The notes: a model not told the origin generated them from the letters alone. A stretch of DNA of 8,248 nucleotides from Candidatus Hydrogenedentota bacterium (GCA_003552765.1 PUOI01000268.1:1-8248), one strand, 5' to 3'. Counted from the stretch's first letter, positions 1-5,935 are shown. Translations and numbers: made by a program.

Positions 1-335
1 AAATGGGGGTTGAGCTTGGGCGCCTGGGCGATAATGGTGCTGTCGATGTTCACCAGCGTGTATCCCGCTCCGTGAATCATGCGCATCGCGGCCCGCAATA
101 GGTCCAGGCTGTCCGCATCTTTGTGAGCGGGATCCGTGTCGGGAAAGAGTTGTCCGATGTTGCCGAGAACGGCCGCGCCCAACAGCGCGTCGATGATGGC
201 GTGGGTCAGCACATCGGCGTCCGAGTGCCCGGCCAGTCCCTTGGCGTGGGGCACGGGCATCCCTCCGAGTATTAGGGCGCGCCCGGCTTCCAGGCGGTGC
301 AGGTCGTAGCCTTGTCCAATTCGTATGTTCGTCAT
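1..335 (-). CDS. ispF: 2-C-methyl-D-erythritol 2,4-cyclodiphosphate synthase (partial, C-terminus missing)
   Basis: IspF cyclises CDP-methylerythritol 2-phosphate to methylerythritol cyclodiphosphate, releasing CMP, in the cytosolic MEP isoprenoid pathway. The first 111 residues are visible, and the left edge removes the rest of a protein usually near 155-160 residues. Visible family signatures are GQGYDLHRL (metal-ligand Asp11 and His13), [11 protein letters not shown] (third metal ligand His45), [13 protein letters not shown] at 64-76 and [11 protein letters not shown] at the cut end. The ATG start overlaps the ispD stop as ATGA, a typical sign of translational coupling. One oddity is that the usual LGDIG substrate-binding segment reads LGNIG, with Asn59 at the position of E. 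coli Asp56. Family assignment is secure from motifs; whether the missing C-terminal part is intact cannot be seen here. Confidence 0.96.
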   Translation of the reverse strand, partial: MTNIRIGQGYDLHRLEAGRALILGGMPVPHAKGLAGHSDADVLTHAIIDALLGAAVLGNIGQLFPDTDPAHKDADSLDLLRAAMRMIHGAGYTLVNIDSTIIAQAPKLNPH

Positions 336-1030
336 ACCGAGAGCAGCCTTTGCGCCATGGCAAGGTCGTTGGGCGTGGTTATCTTGAAGTTTGCCGGGGA
401 ACTCTCAATCAGTTTCACCGGCGTTCCCGTCCGCCGGGCCAAAGTGGCGTCATCGGTGGCGAAATACCCTTCCCGGGCCGCCAGGTCATGCGCGCGCACG
501 ATGACCTCTTTGCGGAAAATCTGGGGCGTCTGACAGGCCCACAACCGGCTGCGGTCCGGCGTGGCCTCCAGAAATCCCTCGCCGTCACCAACCAGGATGG
601 TGTCCACACAACGCGTGGCCGCCGTGGCGCCGCCCCAGCGCCATGCGGCTTCGATGCCATCGCGGATGACCGCTGGCTCGACAAAGGGGCGGGCGGCGTC
701 GTGGATAAGCACGAGCTGGGTGTCTTCCGCGAGCGCCGCGAGGCCGCATGCCACGGACGCCTGACGCTCTTCCGCGCCATCGGCCAGCGTGAACGCATGC
801 CCGGGAAAGGCTTCCTCCAGCATGCGCGCCACGTGGTCCCGGAACGAGGCTGGCGCGACGATGATGGCCTCGTCCATCACGCCCGCCTCCCGAAGCCGGT
901 CTAGCGTATGCGCCAGCAACGGCCGGCCGGCGATAGGAATAAGGGCCTTGGGAAGATCCGCGCCTAGGCGCGCGCCCATTCCGGCCGCGGGCACAATGCT
1001 CTGGGTCTTCAAGGCCGTGCTGCTGGTCAT
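332..1030 (-). CDS. ispD: 2-C-methyl-D-erythritol 4-phosphate cytidylyltransferase
   Basis: IspD joins CTP and methylerythritol 4-phosphate to give CDP-methylerythritol in the cytosolic MEP pathway. The 232-residue product has the usual family length. From the chosen ATG, the nucleotide-binding loop [17 protein letters not shown] lies at 13-29 and supplies the expected Arg21 and Lys28. IHDAARPFV lies around 109-116, the Asp-Thr pair of CVDTI at 142-146, [14 protein letters not shown] at 159-172, and [10 protein letters not shown] at 214-223 with the conserved Lys216. The frame stays open upstream to a TTG at 1045, but the ATG at 1030 has a GGGGAG ribosome binding site 7 nt away, and the TTG lies at the edge of that site, so I chose the ATG. 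It is preceded by yacL (69 bp gap) and overlaps ispF by 4 bp. The two enzymes catalyse non-consecutive steps; the intervening kinase gene ispE is not in the window. Confidence 0.96.
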   Translation of the reverse strand: MTSSTALKTQSIVPAAGMGARLGADLPKALIPIAGRPLLAHTLDRLREAGVMDEAIIVAPASFRDHVARMLEEAFPGHAFTLADGAEERQASVACGLAALAEDTQLVLIHDAARPFVEPAVIRDGIEAAWRWGGATAATRCVDTILVGDGEGFLEATPDRSRLWACQTPQIFRKEVIVRAHDLAAREGYFATDDATLARRTGTPVKLIESSPANFKITTPNDLAMAQRLLSV

Positions 1031-1037
1031 CCCATTG

Positions 1038-1043
1038 CTCCCC
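1038..1043 (-). promoter_or_regulatory. ribosome binding site deciding the ispD start
   Basis: On the minus strand this reads GGGGAG, 7 nt before the ATG at 1030. It favours that ATG over the in-frame TTG at 1045, which nearly abuts the site and would lack a ribosome binding site at normal spacing. Confidence 0.7.
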
Positions 1044-1099
1044 AAAGGACGGCGCCCGTTGCTACGGGTGGATCACGGAAGGTAAGACGCGGCTGAGCA

Positions 1100-2146
1100 T
1101 TAGAGGGCGCTCCGAAAGCGCGTGAAAATGATGCGCCCGGCGGTCGTTTGCAGCACGCTGGTGACAACCGCGGACACGGCGTGGCCCACATGGTCCTTCC
1201 CGCCATCCACGACCACCATGGTGCCGTCGTCCAAATAGCCTACCCCTTGGGAGGCCTCTTTCCCCACCTTCACGATCTTGACGTGCATCTCTTCGTCGGG
1301 CAAGACCGCGGGTTTCACGGCGTTGGAGAGGTCGTTGATGTTCAACACGGTGACGCCTTCGATGCGCGCGACCTTGTTGAGATTCAAGTCGTTGGTGAGG
1401 ATCTTGGCGCCATACTGCTGGGCGAGGTGGACCAGTTTGCTGTCGACCTCGGCCACCTCCGGGGGGTTGTCTTCCACGACCTGCACATCGACATTGTGTT
1501 TTTCCGCGGACTCTTGAATGGTCTTCAGCAGGTCGAGACCGCGGCGGCCACGCGCGCGGCGCAGGTCGTCCGCGGAATCGGCGATGTTCTGCAGTTCGTG
1601 GAGTACAAAGCGGGGGATGATGAGGGTGCCCTCGATGAAGCCCGTCTCGCAGATATCGGCGAGGCGCCCGTCGATGATGACGCTGGTGTCCACTATCTTG
1701 GGGTTGCCGTTCTCGAAGTGCCTCTTCTTGACCGCCCGGATGAGGGAGTCCCAGTTGGAGGCGCGGGTGAGGCCGAGCGTGATGCCGACATACCCAAAGA
1801 CCAGGACCAGCGTGGCCACGAGCAGGTTGTGGATTGCCGTGTCCTGGATGTTGAGGACAAAGGCGATCAAGTACTGACTGGCGACATAACCCAGCACCAT
1901 GGCTATGACCACGGAGACAAGTACGGGCATGATCCGCTCGAAGAGGTCCTGGGTGATAAAACGCAATGCATAGAGGACCAGGCCGCCTATCCCCATGCCG
2001 CTCACGGTTCCCACGGCGACCCACGTCCAGTAAAGGACGCTTCCGTCCTCCGCGGCGTCGCGTTCGGCGAGGATATAGGCCGCCCACGCGTAGCCCATGA
2101 TAGCGCACGCCACGATGAACAGCAGCCGTATAATATTATTCACCAT
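1100..2146 (-). CDS. yacL: YacL-type membrane protein with PIN nuclease-like and TRAM domains
   Basis: This is a 348-residue protein with four predicted membrane helices (roughly 5-27, 38-62, 73-98 and 106-126), then a cytoplasmic PIN domain (about 150-280) and a TRAM domain (about 284-345). PIN acidic residues are in place: Asp153 in KIVDTSVIIDGRL, Glu184 in FVLHELQNIAD, Asp235 in EVDSKL and Asp253 in ILTNDLNL. An intact metal-dependent ribonuclease centre is therefore plausible. TRAM domains usually bind RNA, so a membrane-tethered RNA-processing role is inferred; the cellular function of the family is not well established. The ATG has AGGTGGGG immediately upstream at good spacing. It sits just before ispD and ispF, as yacL does in Bacillus subtilis, which strongly supports orthology. 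The stop TAA is separated from ispD by 69 bp in which I see no terminator. Confidence 0.93.
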   Translation of the reverse strand: MVNNIIRLLFIVACAIMGYAWAAYILAERDAAEDGSVLYWTWVAVGTVSGMGIGGLVLYALRFITQDLFERIMPVLVSVVIAMVLGYVASQYLIAFVLNIQDTAIHNLLVATLVLVFGYVGITLGLTRASNWDSLIRAVKKRHFENGNPKIVDTSVIIDGRLADICETGFIEGTLIIPRFVLHELQNIADSADDLRRARGRRGLDLLKTIQESAEKHNVDVQVVEDNPPEVAEVDSKLVHLAQQYGAKILTNDLNLNKVARIEGVTVLNINDLSNAVKPAVLPDEEMHVKIVKVGKEASQGVGYLDDGTMVVVDGGKDHVGHAVSAVVTSVLQTTAGRIIFTRFRSAL

Positions 2147-2213
2147 GCAACCCCACCTACATTTTACCGCAACGCCGGAACGAGACCGCCCCTCCGTACC
2201 CCTTCGTGTCCGG

Positions 2214-3047
2214 TTACCGGTCCAGATTCATGCTTTCGATACATGCGTACACCAGGCGGCTCATAATGGGTTCAATACTATTCGCCGTAGCAATGATGCG
2301 GTCGATATCGACTGGCTGGAGGGCCTCGGGAAAGCATTCGTCGGTAACGGCCGAGAAACCGAGGACCTTTAGGCCGGCATGGACCGCCACAATGACTTCC
2401 GGCACCGTGCTCATCCCCACGGTGTCCGCCCCGAGAAACCGCATGAACCGGTACTCGGCGCGGGTCTCAAGACATGGCCCCGGACAGCCCAGGTATACAC
2501 CGCGGCGCAGTTTGACGCCCAATTCGAGGGCCTTGGCCTCCGCCAACTCAATCAGCTCCCAGCTATAGGGCTCGGACATGTCCGGGAACCGGGGCCCCAA
2601 GCTGTCGTCGTTCGGCCCAATAAGGGGATTATCCCCCATGAAATTGATGTGATCCGTGATGAGCATGAGATCGCCGGCGCGAAACTCGGGATTGAGTCCG
2701 CCCGCCGCGTTCGACACAATCAGGGTGCTCACCCCAAGGGCTTGCGCGATACGCACGGGAAACGTGACTTCTTGAAACGAATAGCCCTCGTAATAGTGAA
2801 AACGCCCCGCCAACGCCACCACGGGCTTCCCCGCCAGGTGGCCCAGCACCAGCTCCCCCGCATGGGCGTCCACCGTGGTGCGGGGGAAATGGGGGATGTC
2901 ATCGTAGCTGATGCGGGCGTCCGCCTCAAGCTGTTCGGCGAGTCCGTTCAACCCTGTGCCTAGGATAATGGCCGCTTGGGGTTCAATGGAGCTGTGTTTT
3001 CGAATGGTCTTGATGGCTTCGTCGATCTTGGCGCGCAATTCCGTCAC
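2214..3047 (-). CDS. punA: purine nucleoside phosphorylase, trimeric (human PNP-like) family
   Basis: The enzyme splits purine nucleosides with phosphate into free base and ribose 1-phosphate for cytosolic purine salvage. The 277 residues match the trimeric family in length and motif order: GTGLNGL at 30-36 (phosphate loop, with Thr31 for the usual Ser), DAHAGELVLG at 60-69, GRFHYYEGY at 81-89, NAAGGLN at 113-119, DHINFMGDNPLIGPN at 132-146, RFPDMSEPYS at 153-162, and LET with Glu194 matching the purine-binding Glu201 of human PNP, then GMSTVPEVIVA at 211-221. An oddity is that the base-recognition Asn243 of human PNP corresponds here to Asp236 in SAVTDECFPEAL, which may alter base preference. 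MTAP-like specificity is a less likely alternative. The start is GTG with AAGGAAG 5 nt upstream. It begins 20 bp after the DUF167 gene, so the two are probably co-transcribed. Confidence 0.93.
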   Translation of the reverse strand: MTELRAKIDEAIKTIRKHSSIEPQAAIILGTGLNGLAEQLEADARISYDDIPHFPRTTVDAHAGELVLGHLAGKPVVALAGRFHYYEGYSFQEVTFPVRIAQALGVSTLIVSNAAGGLNPEFRAGDLMLITDHINFMGDNPLIGPNDDSLGPRFPDMSEPYSWELIELAEAKALELGVKLRRGVYLGCPGPCLETRAEYRFMRFLGADTVGMSTVPEVIVAVHAGLKVLGFSAVTDECFPEALQPVDIDRIIATANSIEPIMSRLVYACIESMNLDR

Positions 3048-3067
3048 AACAACTTCCTTTTGCTATG

Positions 3068-3376
3068 TTAACCATCCGCCCCGGCCCGCAGGCGTCTTTC
3101 CACCTCATCCGGACGCAAGCCCACTATCGAGACGGTTTTATCTCTAGACTTGAGGCCCCCAACCACGGCGATGTCCCGTTTCGGCGCGCCCAAAAGCCTG
3201 GCCAGATAGGCGATAAGGGCGGCGTTTGCCTCCCCATCCTTTGGCTTTTCCGTGACCGCTAGGCGCACCCCTCCGCCCGGGATAAGCCGGATGGCGCGCC
3301 TTGAGGCGCCGGGCTGCACCCGAATTCGCAGCAGAACAGACCCGTCTTTTCCCTCTTCGAGGCTGAGTGTATCCAC
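3068..3376 (-). CDS. DUF167 (YggU-family) small protein
   Basis: This 102-residue protein of the widespread DUF167/YggU family has no firmly established function. The family core is clear from the chosen start: LRIRVQPGASRRAI at 16-29, VRLAVTEKPKDGEANAAL at 37-54 (the signature Pro..Asp-Gly-x-Ala-Asn segment), and VVGGLKSRDKTVSIVGL at 71-87. The frame is open upstream into accA and could start at 3490, but those extra residues have no family character and would overlap accA by 76 nt. I chose the GTG at 3376, which restores the usual family length of about 100 residues and leaves a 38 bp gap. Its ribosome binding site is weak (GGAAG, 3 nt away), so the exact start is uncertain. It lies between accA and the nucleoside phosphorylase in the same operon-like series. 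Confidence 0.88.
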   Translation of the reverse strand: MDTLSLEEGKDGSVLLRIRVQPGASRRAIRLIPGGGVRLAVTEKPKDGEANAALIAYLARLLGAPKRDIAVVGGLKSRDKTVSIVGLRPDEVERRLRAGADG

Positions 3377-3414
3377 GGTCTTCCAGGTCCCCCGCAAGCC
3401 GGGCCAACCGGCGC

Positions 3415-4386
3415 TCAGAGTTCCTGTGTGACCCGCTCGCTGTAGATGCCCATGCGGCGATATTTCTCCTGCCGCGATTCGAGGGACCATCCGCCGTTCT
3501 TGATGTGGTCCAGGAACAACTCCAATTCCTCGCCGATGCTCTCGGCCGCGGCATCCGGGTCGCGATGCGCGCCCACCGATGGTTCGCGAATAATGCGGTC
3601 CACAATGCCGAGATCATAGAGATCGTCTGCGGTGACGCGAAGGGCGGAGGCCGCCATCTCTTTCTTCTCGACGTCTCTCCACAGGATTTCGGCGCAACGC
3701 TCGGGCGGACAGATCACGTAGATCGCGTGCTCCATCATGGCCACGGTGTCCCCCAAGGCGATGCCCAAGGCGCCGCCGCTTCCCCCTTCGCCGATGACTA
3801 CCGTGAAGAAAGGCGTGCGCAATTGCATCATGGCCAACAAATTGGTGGCGATGGCCGAGCCCTGTCCACGCGCCTCGGCTTCAATGCCGGGATGGGCGGC
3901 GGGCGGATCGACAAACGTGACGATGGGCATCCGCCAGCGTTCGGCAAGCCGGAAAAGACGCAACGCCTTCCGGTACCCCTCGGGATGGGCCATGCCGAAG
4001 TTGCAGGCCACTTTCTCCTCGGTCGTCACGCCCTTCTGTTGGCCCACCACCATGACGGACTGGCCGCGAAACCGGCCGATGCCCCCCACCACGGCGGGAT
4101 CATCGCCCATCAGGCGGTCGCCGTGGAGATCCACGAGGTCGTCCAGGATGCGGTTCGTGTAGTCCAACATGCGGGGCCGCAACGCGTGCCGGGCCAATTG
4201 CACCCGCTGCCAGGCCGTCATGTTTGAGAATACGGCCTCGCGTTCGCGCTGAAGTTCTTGCTGGAGTTCTTGCCGCTCTTGATCCGACTCGGCCTGCTCC
4301 ACATGGTTTTCTAACTCAATAATGCGGCGCTCAAAGGATAGGCTCTGGTCCACGCCGCTCTGGGTTTTCTCTTTTGCGTCAGCCAC
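3415..4386 (-). CDS. accA: acetyl-CoA carboxylase carboxyltransferase subunit alpha
   Basis: AccA pairs with AccD to move the carboxyl group from biotin carrier protein to acetyl-CoA, making malonyl-CoA for fatty acid synthesis in the cytosol. The 323 residues match full-length AccA. Visible are an N-terminal helical, Glu/Gln-rich segment (about 15-52), then ARHALRPRMLDY at 65-76, HGDRLMGDDPAVVGGIG at 88-104, NFGMAHPEGYRKALRLF at 129-145, and GEGGSGGALGIALGD at 199-213, the conserved Gly-rich segment. Two oddities stand out. The near-invariant TPGAYPG reads PPAAHPG at 161-167, and the segment before ILWRD (ICPPERCAE) appears one residue longer than the usual ISPEGCA-type sequence. The start is GTG with AAGGAG 9 nt upstream; no in-frame ATG fits. 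It is the first gene of a probable operon and follows a good promoter. The accD gene is not in this window. Confidence 0.96.
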   Translation of the reverse strand: MADAKEKTQSGVDQSLSFERRIIELENHVEQAESDQERQELQQELQREREAVFSNMTAWQRVQLARHALRPRMLDYTNRILDDLVDLHGDRLMGDDPAVVGGIGRFRGQSVMVVGQQKGVTTEEKVACNFGMAHPEGYRKALRLFRLAERWRMPIVTFVDPPAAHPGIEAEARGQGSAIATNLLAMMQLRTPFFTVVIGEGGSGGALGIALGDTVAMMEHAIYVICPPERCAEILWRDVEKKEMAASALRVTADDLYDLGIVDRIIREPSVGAHRDPDAAAESIGEELELFLDHIKNGGWSLESRQEKYRRMGIYSERVTQEL

Positions 4387-4410
4387 GGATTGACGCTCCT
4401 TTTTGATTTG

Positions 4411-4428
4411 GGCGGCCCGAAAGCCGCC
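4411..4428 (-). other. GC-rich hairpin in the accA leader
   Basis: Minus-strand GGCGGC, a 6-nt loop (TTTCGG) and GCCGCC form a perfect 6-bp stem. It lies 9 nt upstream of the AAGGAG ribosome binding site of accA and inside the predicted 5' leader. It is not followed by a T-run in either direction, so it does not look like an intrinsic terminator. A role in translation or mRNA stability is possible but unproven. Confidence 0.5.
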
Positions 4429-4441
4429 ACATCACTTCCTG

Positions 4442-4453
4442 CCTTTCCAAAGG
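4442..4453. promoter_or_regulatory. short dyad at the predicted accA transcription start
   Basis: CCTTT-CC-AAAGG is a 5-bp dyad with a 2-nt centre, about 10 bases downstream of the predicted -10 box, overlapping the first transcribed bases. The position would suit an operator, but a dyad this short can occur by chance and matches no regulator site I recognise. Confidence 0.2.
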
Positions 4454-4462
4454 ATTACGCGC

Positions 4463-4491
4463 AGTATAACAGAATCGGAGAAATGTTTACA
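4463..4491 (-). promoter_or_regulatory. sigma-70-type promoter upstream of accA
   Basis: On the minus strand the -10 box TATACT (4463-4468) is preceded by TGT, forming an extended -10. A partial -35 box TGTAAA (4486-4491) lies exactly 17 bp upstream. The start point would fall near 4455, giving a leader of about 70 nt that carries the hairpin and the accA ribosome binding site. It is the only promoter-like sequence of this quality I found, and it sits where the accA-to-ispF series begins. In the rest of this spacer, 4492-4631, I see no gene and no terminator with a T-run. Confidence 0.6.
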
Positions 4492-4631
4492 CCTGTTCGT
4501 CAACCGATCCGTCACAATACCCCCCACTTAGTGATACAAGTTGAACAACAAAAGTTCCATCCCCAGCGGGTGTTGCGTCCGGCCCATCACATGCCGGCTC
4601 CGCATGGCGCGAACGCGTGCGTTTTGGCCTG

Positions 4632-5486
4632 TTAGGACCCCTCGGGCGGCCCGGCCTGAAGCACGGCGAAACGCCAATTGAACAAGCCAACGGCCATGTC
4701 GGGCGATGGGTTGTCCGGCTGAAGCTCGTATTCCAGCGCGATGGGGCCGTCGAACGCCACGGCGCGCAGCGCGTTCGCCAGCGCGCTCAAGTCCATGTCC
4801 CCCTCGCCGACAATGGTCTCGCCTTCGCCGTATTCCCAATCCTTGAGGTGGAGCGAATGCACCCGCTCGCCCAACGCCTCCACGACCTCGTGCGGTTCCT
4901 CTTGCGAGCGGATCACGTGGCCTGTGTCCACACACGCCCCGATATACGGATGCCGCCCTTCCACTGCGGCCAGGGTGTCGGCCACTGTGTCGTAATTCGA
5001 CTCGGGACCGTGATTGTGGATGGCCACCTTTATGCCGAACTCCTCGACCAACTCCTCCAGCAAATCGAAGCTGTCGAGATCGGGGTGCGCCACCAAAATG
5101 CCGATGCCCATGTCATGCGCGAATTCGAAGATGGGCCGCGCTTGCGCCTCGTCAGCCGTCAGCGTAACGACCCCAAAAGCCACGATGTCCACTCCGAGCG
5201 CCTCGGCCTTTTCCCGCACTTCATCGCGTTCGGCTTCGCTCAGGTCCGGTCCCATTCCCACATCATGATTTGGGCTGAGCTGTTGACCGGGATTGGCCTC
5301 GAACTCCGTCATTCCCAGCGCCCTGGTCTGCTCCAGCGCCTCGAAAAGGGTGAAGTTCCGGAAACTGAAGGCCTTGCCCGCCTCCGTCCATGCTTCCCCG
5401 GCTTGCGCCAGGCCAGCCCCGCCCGCCAGCGCCGCGATTATCACAAAGGCCATGGTCTTGACGAAAAACGCCCCTGTCTTGCTCAT
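4632..5486 (-). CDS. exported sugar phosphate isomerase/epimerase-like TIM-barrel protein
   Basis: This 284-residue protein belongs to the xylose-isomerase-like TIM-barrel superfamily (AP endonuclease 2 fold). Residues 1-29 form a Sec signal peptide: Lys3 and Lys10, a hydrophobic core, and a likely cleavage site after AQA at 27-29. The enzyme probably works in the periplasm or outside the cell. Barrel motifs appear in order: FEANPG at 62-67, LVAHPDLDSFDLLEEL at 131-146, VAIHNHGPES at 154-163, GACVDTGHVIRS at 183-194, VHSLHLKDWE at 209-218 and IALEYEL at 249-255. His159, Asp187, His211 and Glu252 are candidate metal or substrate ligands by analogy with sugar epimerases; the substrate is unknown. 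The frame opens at a TTG at 5525, but the ATG at 5486 has AGGGAG 8 nt upstream and starts the signal peptide cleanly. It is flanked by a repeat-rich spacer upstream and the accA promoter spacer downstream, so it is probably its own unit. Confidence 0.88.
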   Translation of the reverse strand: MSKTGAFFVKTMAFVIIAALAGGAGLAQAGEAWTEAGKAFSFRNFTLFEALEQTRALGMTEFEANPGQQLSPNHDVGMGPDLSEAERDEVREKAEALGVDIVAFGVVTLTADEAQARPIFEFAHDMGIGILVAHPDLDSFDLLEELVEEFGIKVAIHNHGPESNYDTVADTLAAVEGRHPYIGACVDTGHVIRSQEEPHEVVEALGERVHSLHLKDWEYGEGETIVGEGDMDLSALANALRAVAFDGPIALEYELQPDNPSPDMAVGLFNWRFAVLQAGPPEGS

Positions 5487-5494
5487 GTCTGATT

Positions 5495-5500
5495 CTCCCT
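5495..5500 (-). promoter_or_regulatory. ribosome binding site deciding the exported isomerase start
   Basis: Minus-strand AGGGAG lies 8 nt before the ATG at 5486. It supports that ATG over the upstream in-frame TTG at 5525, which would put 13 polar residues ahead of the signal peptide. Confidence 0.7.
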
Positions 5501-5551
5501 TCTGATTGTTATTCCTTTCGGTCAATCAGCAACAGTGCTTCAGTTACGGGA

Positions 5552-5575
5552 CTAGTGTCGCTCCTAGTGTCGCTC
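5552..5575. repeat. 12-bp perfect tandem duplication
   Basis: CTAGTGTCGCTC occurs twice with no spacer. A related CTAGTG followed by CCTC occurs again at 5714-5723. This is probably a small slippage or insertion scar in the leader region of the exported isomerase; no function can be assigned. Confidence 0.85.
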
Positions 5576-5616
5576 AAGCCTAAATCTATTAACCGCCTAG
5601 GTGAACTCGCTAGGAG

Positions 5617-5665
5617 GTGGCATGGCCTTCCAGGCCATGAATCACGGGCTGGAAGCCCGTGCCAC
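5617..5665. repeat. REPIN-like 49-bp double hairpin
   Basis: Two 24-bp halves face each other around one central base (5641). Each half contains its own hairpin: CATGGCCT-TCC-AGGCCATG at 5621-5639 and CACGGGCT-GGA-AGCCCGTG at 5643-5661, both perfect 8-bp stems with 3-nt loops. The halves match as an inverted repeat at 20 of 24 positions. The four differences fall in two pairs that face each other within each stem, so each hairpin remains perfect. The outer GTGGCA/TGCCAC is shared. This is the structure of REP doublets (REPINs), which are spread through genomes by RAYT transposases; no such transposase is in the window. Confidence 0.85.
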
Positions 5666-5672
5666 TTCACCG

Positions 5673-5745
5673 CACAAATTGGAGACTATCCACAATTCAA
5701 AGACGGACAGAGCACTAGTGCCTCTTCAGCCCTTAATTTGTGGAT
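5673..5745. repeat. AT-rich inverted repeat beside the double hairpin
   Basis: CACAAATT (5673-5680) is repeated inverted as AATTTGTG (5735-5742). The second arm, extended to AATTTGTGGAT (5735-5745), also matches ATCCACAATT (5688-5697) inverted with one base missing. Between the arms lies the palindrome GCACTAGTGC (5712-5721). These may be remnants of a small non-autonomous element; no coding capacity is seen. Confidence 0.5.
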
Positions 5746-5834
5746 GCCCCACCCCCCCGCCGTCATCCCCGCAAAAGGGACTTTCCAAAAACTCGTCGGC
5801 AGCGGTCACAGCAGCCCCGTTCACAAAGGTTCTG

Positions 5835-5935
5835 CGACCCCTAAAGGGGTCGGTATTGGGTGTATCTGATTCCTGGGGTATCGCGCGCTGCGCGCGCTTC
5901 AACCCCAGGCTACTATCTGTGACCCCTTTGGGGTC
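5835..5935. repeat. 101-bp mirror-symmetric palindromic repeat (three stem-loops)
   Basis: Three hairpins lie in a symmetrical order. The left one (5835-5852) is CGACCCC-TAAA-GGGGTCG. The central one (5872-5909) has an outer stem CCTGGGGT/ACCCCAGG and an inner stem GCGCGC/GCGCGC around TGC. The right one (5921-5935) is GACCCC-TTT-GGGGTC. The right half read in reverse complement repeats the left half's order: GACCCC hairpin, spacer, CCTGGGGT, short spacer, GCGCGC. The outer hairpins can also pair with each other with one bulged base, allowing one long fold. It resembles dispersed intergenic palindromic repeats of the REP/MITE kind; similar elements are, from memory, common in planctomycete-like genomes. 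Confidence 0.8.

Noticed and set aside
1062..1100. 12-codon mini-ORF overlapping the yacL stop as TAATG and ending before ispD
   Set aside because: The overlap looks like coupling, but there is no ribosome binding site of its own beyond the end of yacL and no recognisable peptide; chance is the simpler reading.
1148..2266. 372-codon plus-strand open frame
   Set aside because: Antisense to the YacL-type gene, whose domains and catalytic residues are clear. The antisense product is His/Asp/Gly-rich with no recognisable domain, typical of the opposite strand of high-GC coding DNA.
3377..3490. Longer start for the DUF167 protein inside accA
   Set aside because: The extra 38 residues lack family similarity and would overlap the accA coding region by 76 nt; the GTG at 3376 gives the normal family length.
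3367..4227. 286-codon plus-strand open frame
   Set aside because: Antisense to accA, which is unmistakable; no domain in the antisense reading.
4588..4606. Possible terminator after the exported isomerase (CATGC/GCATG stem)
   Set aside because: Only 5 bp of stem and no T-run on either strand.
4617..5492. 291-codon plus-strand open frame
   Set aside because: Antisense to the exported isomerase gene; the minus frame has a ribosome binding site, signal peptide and barrel motifs, while the plus frame has none.
5617..5935. Possible CRISPR array
   Set aside because: The repeats are palindromes of different sequence, not direct repeats separated by equal spacers, and no cas gene is present.
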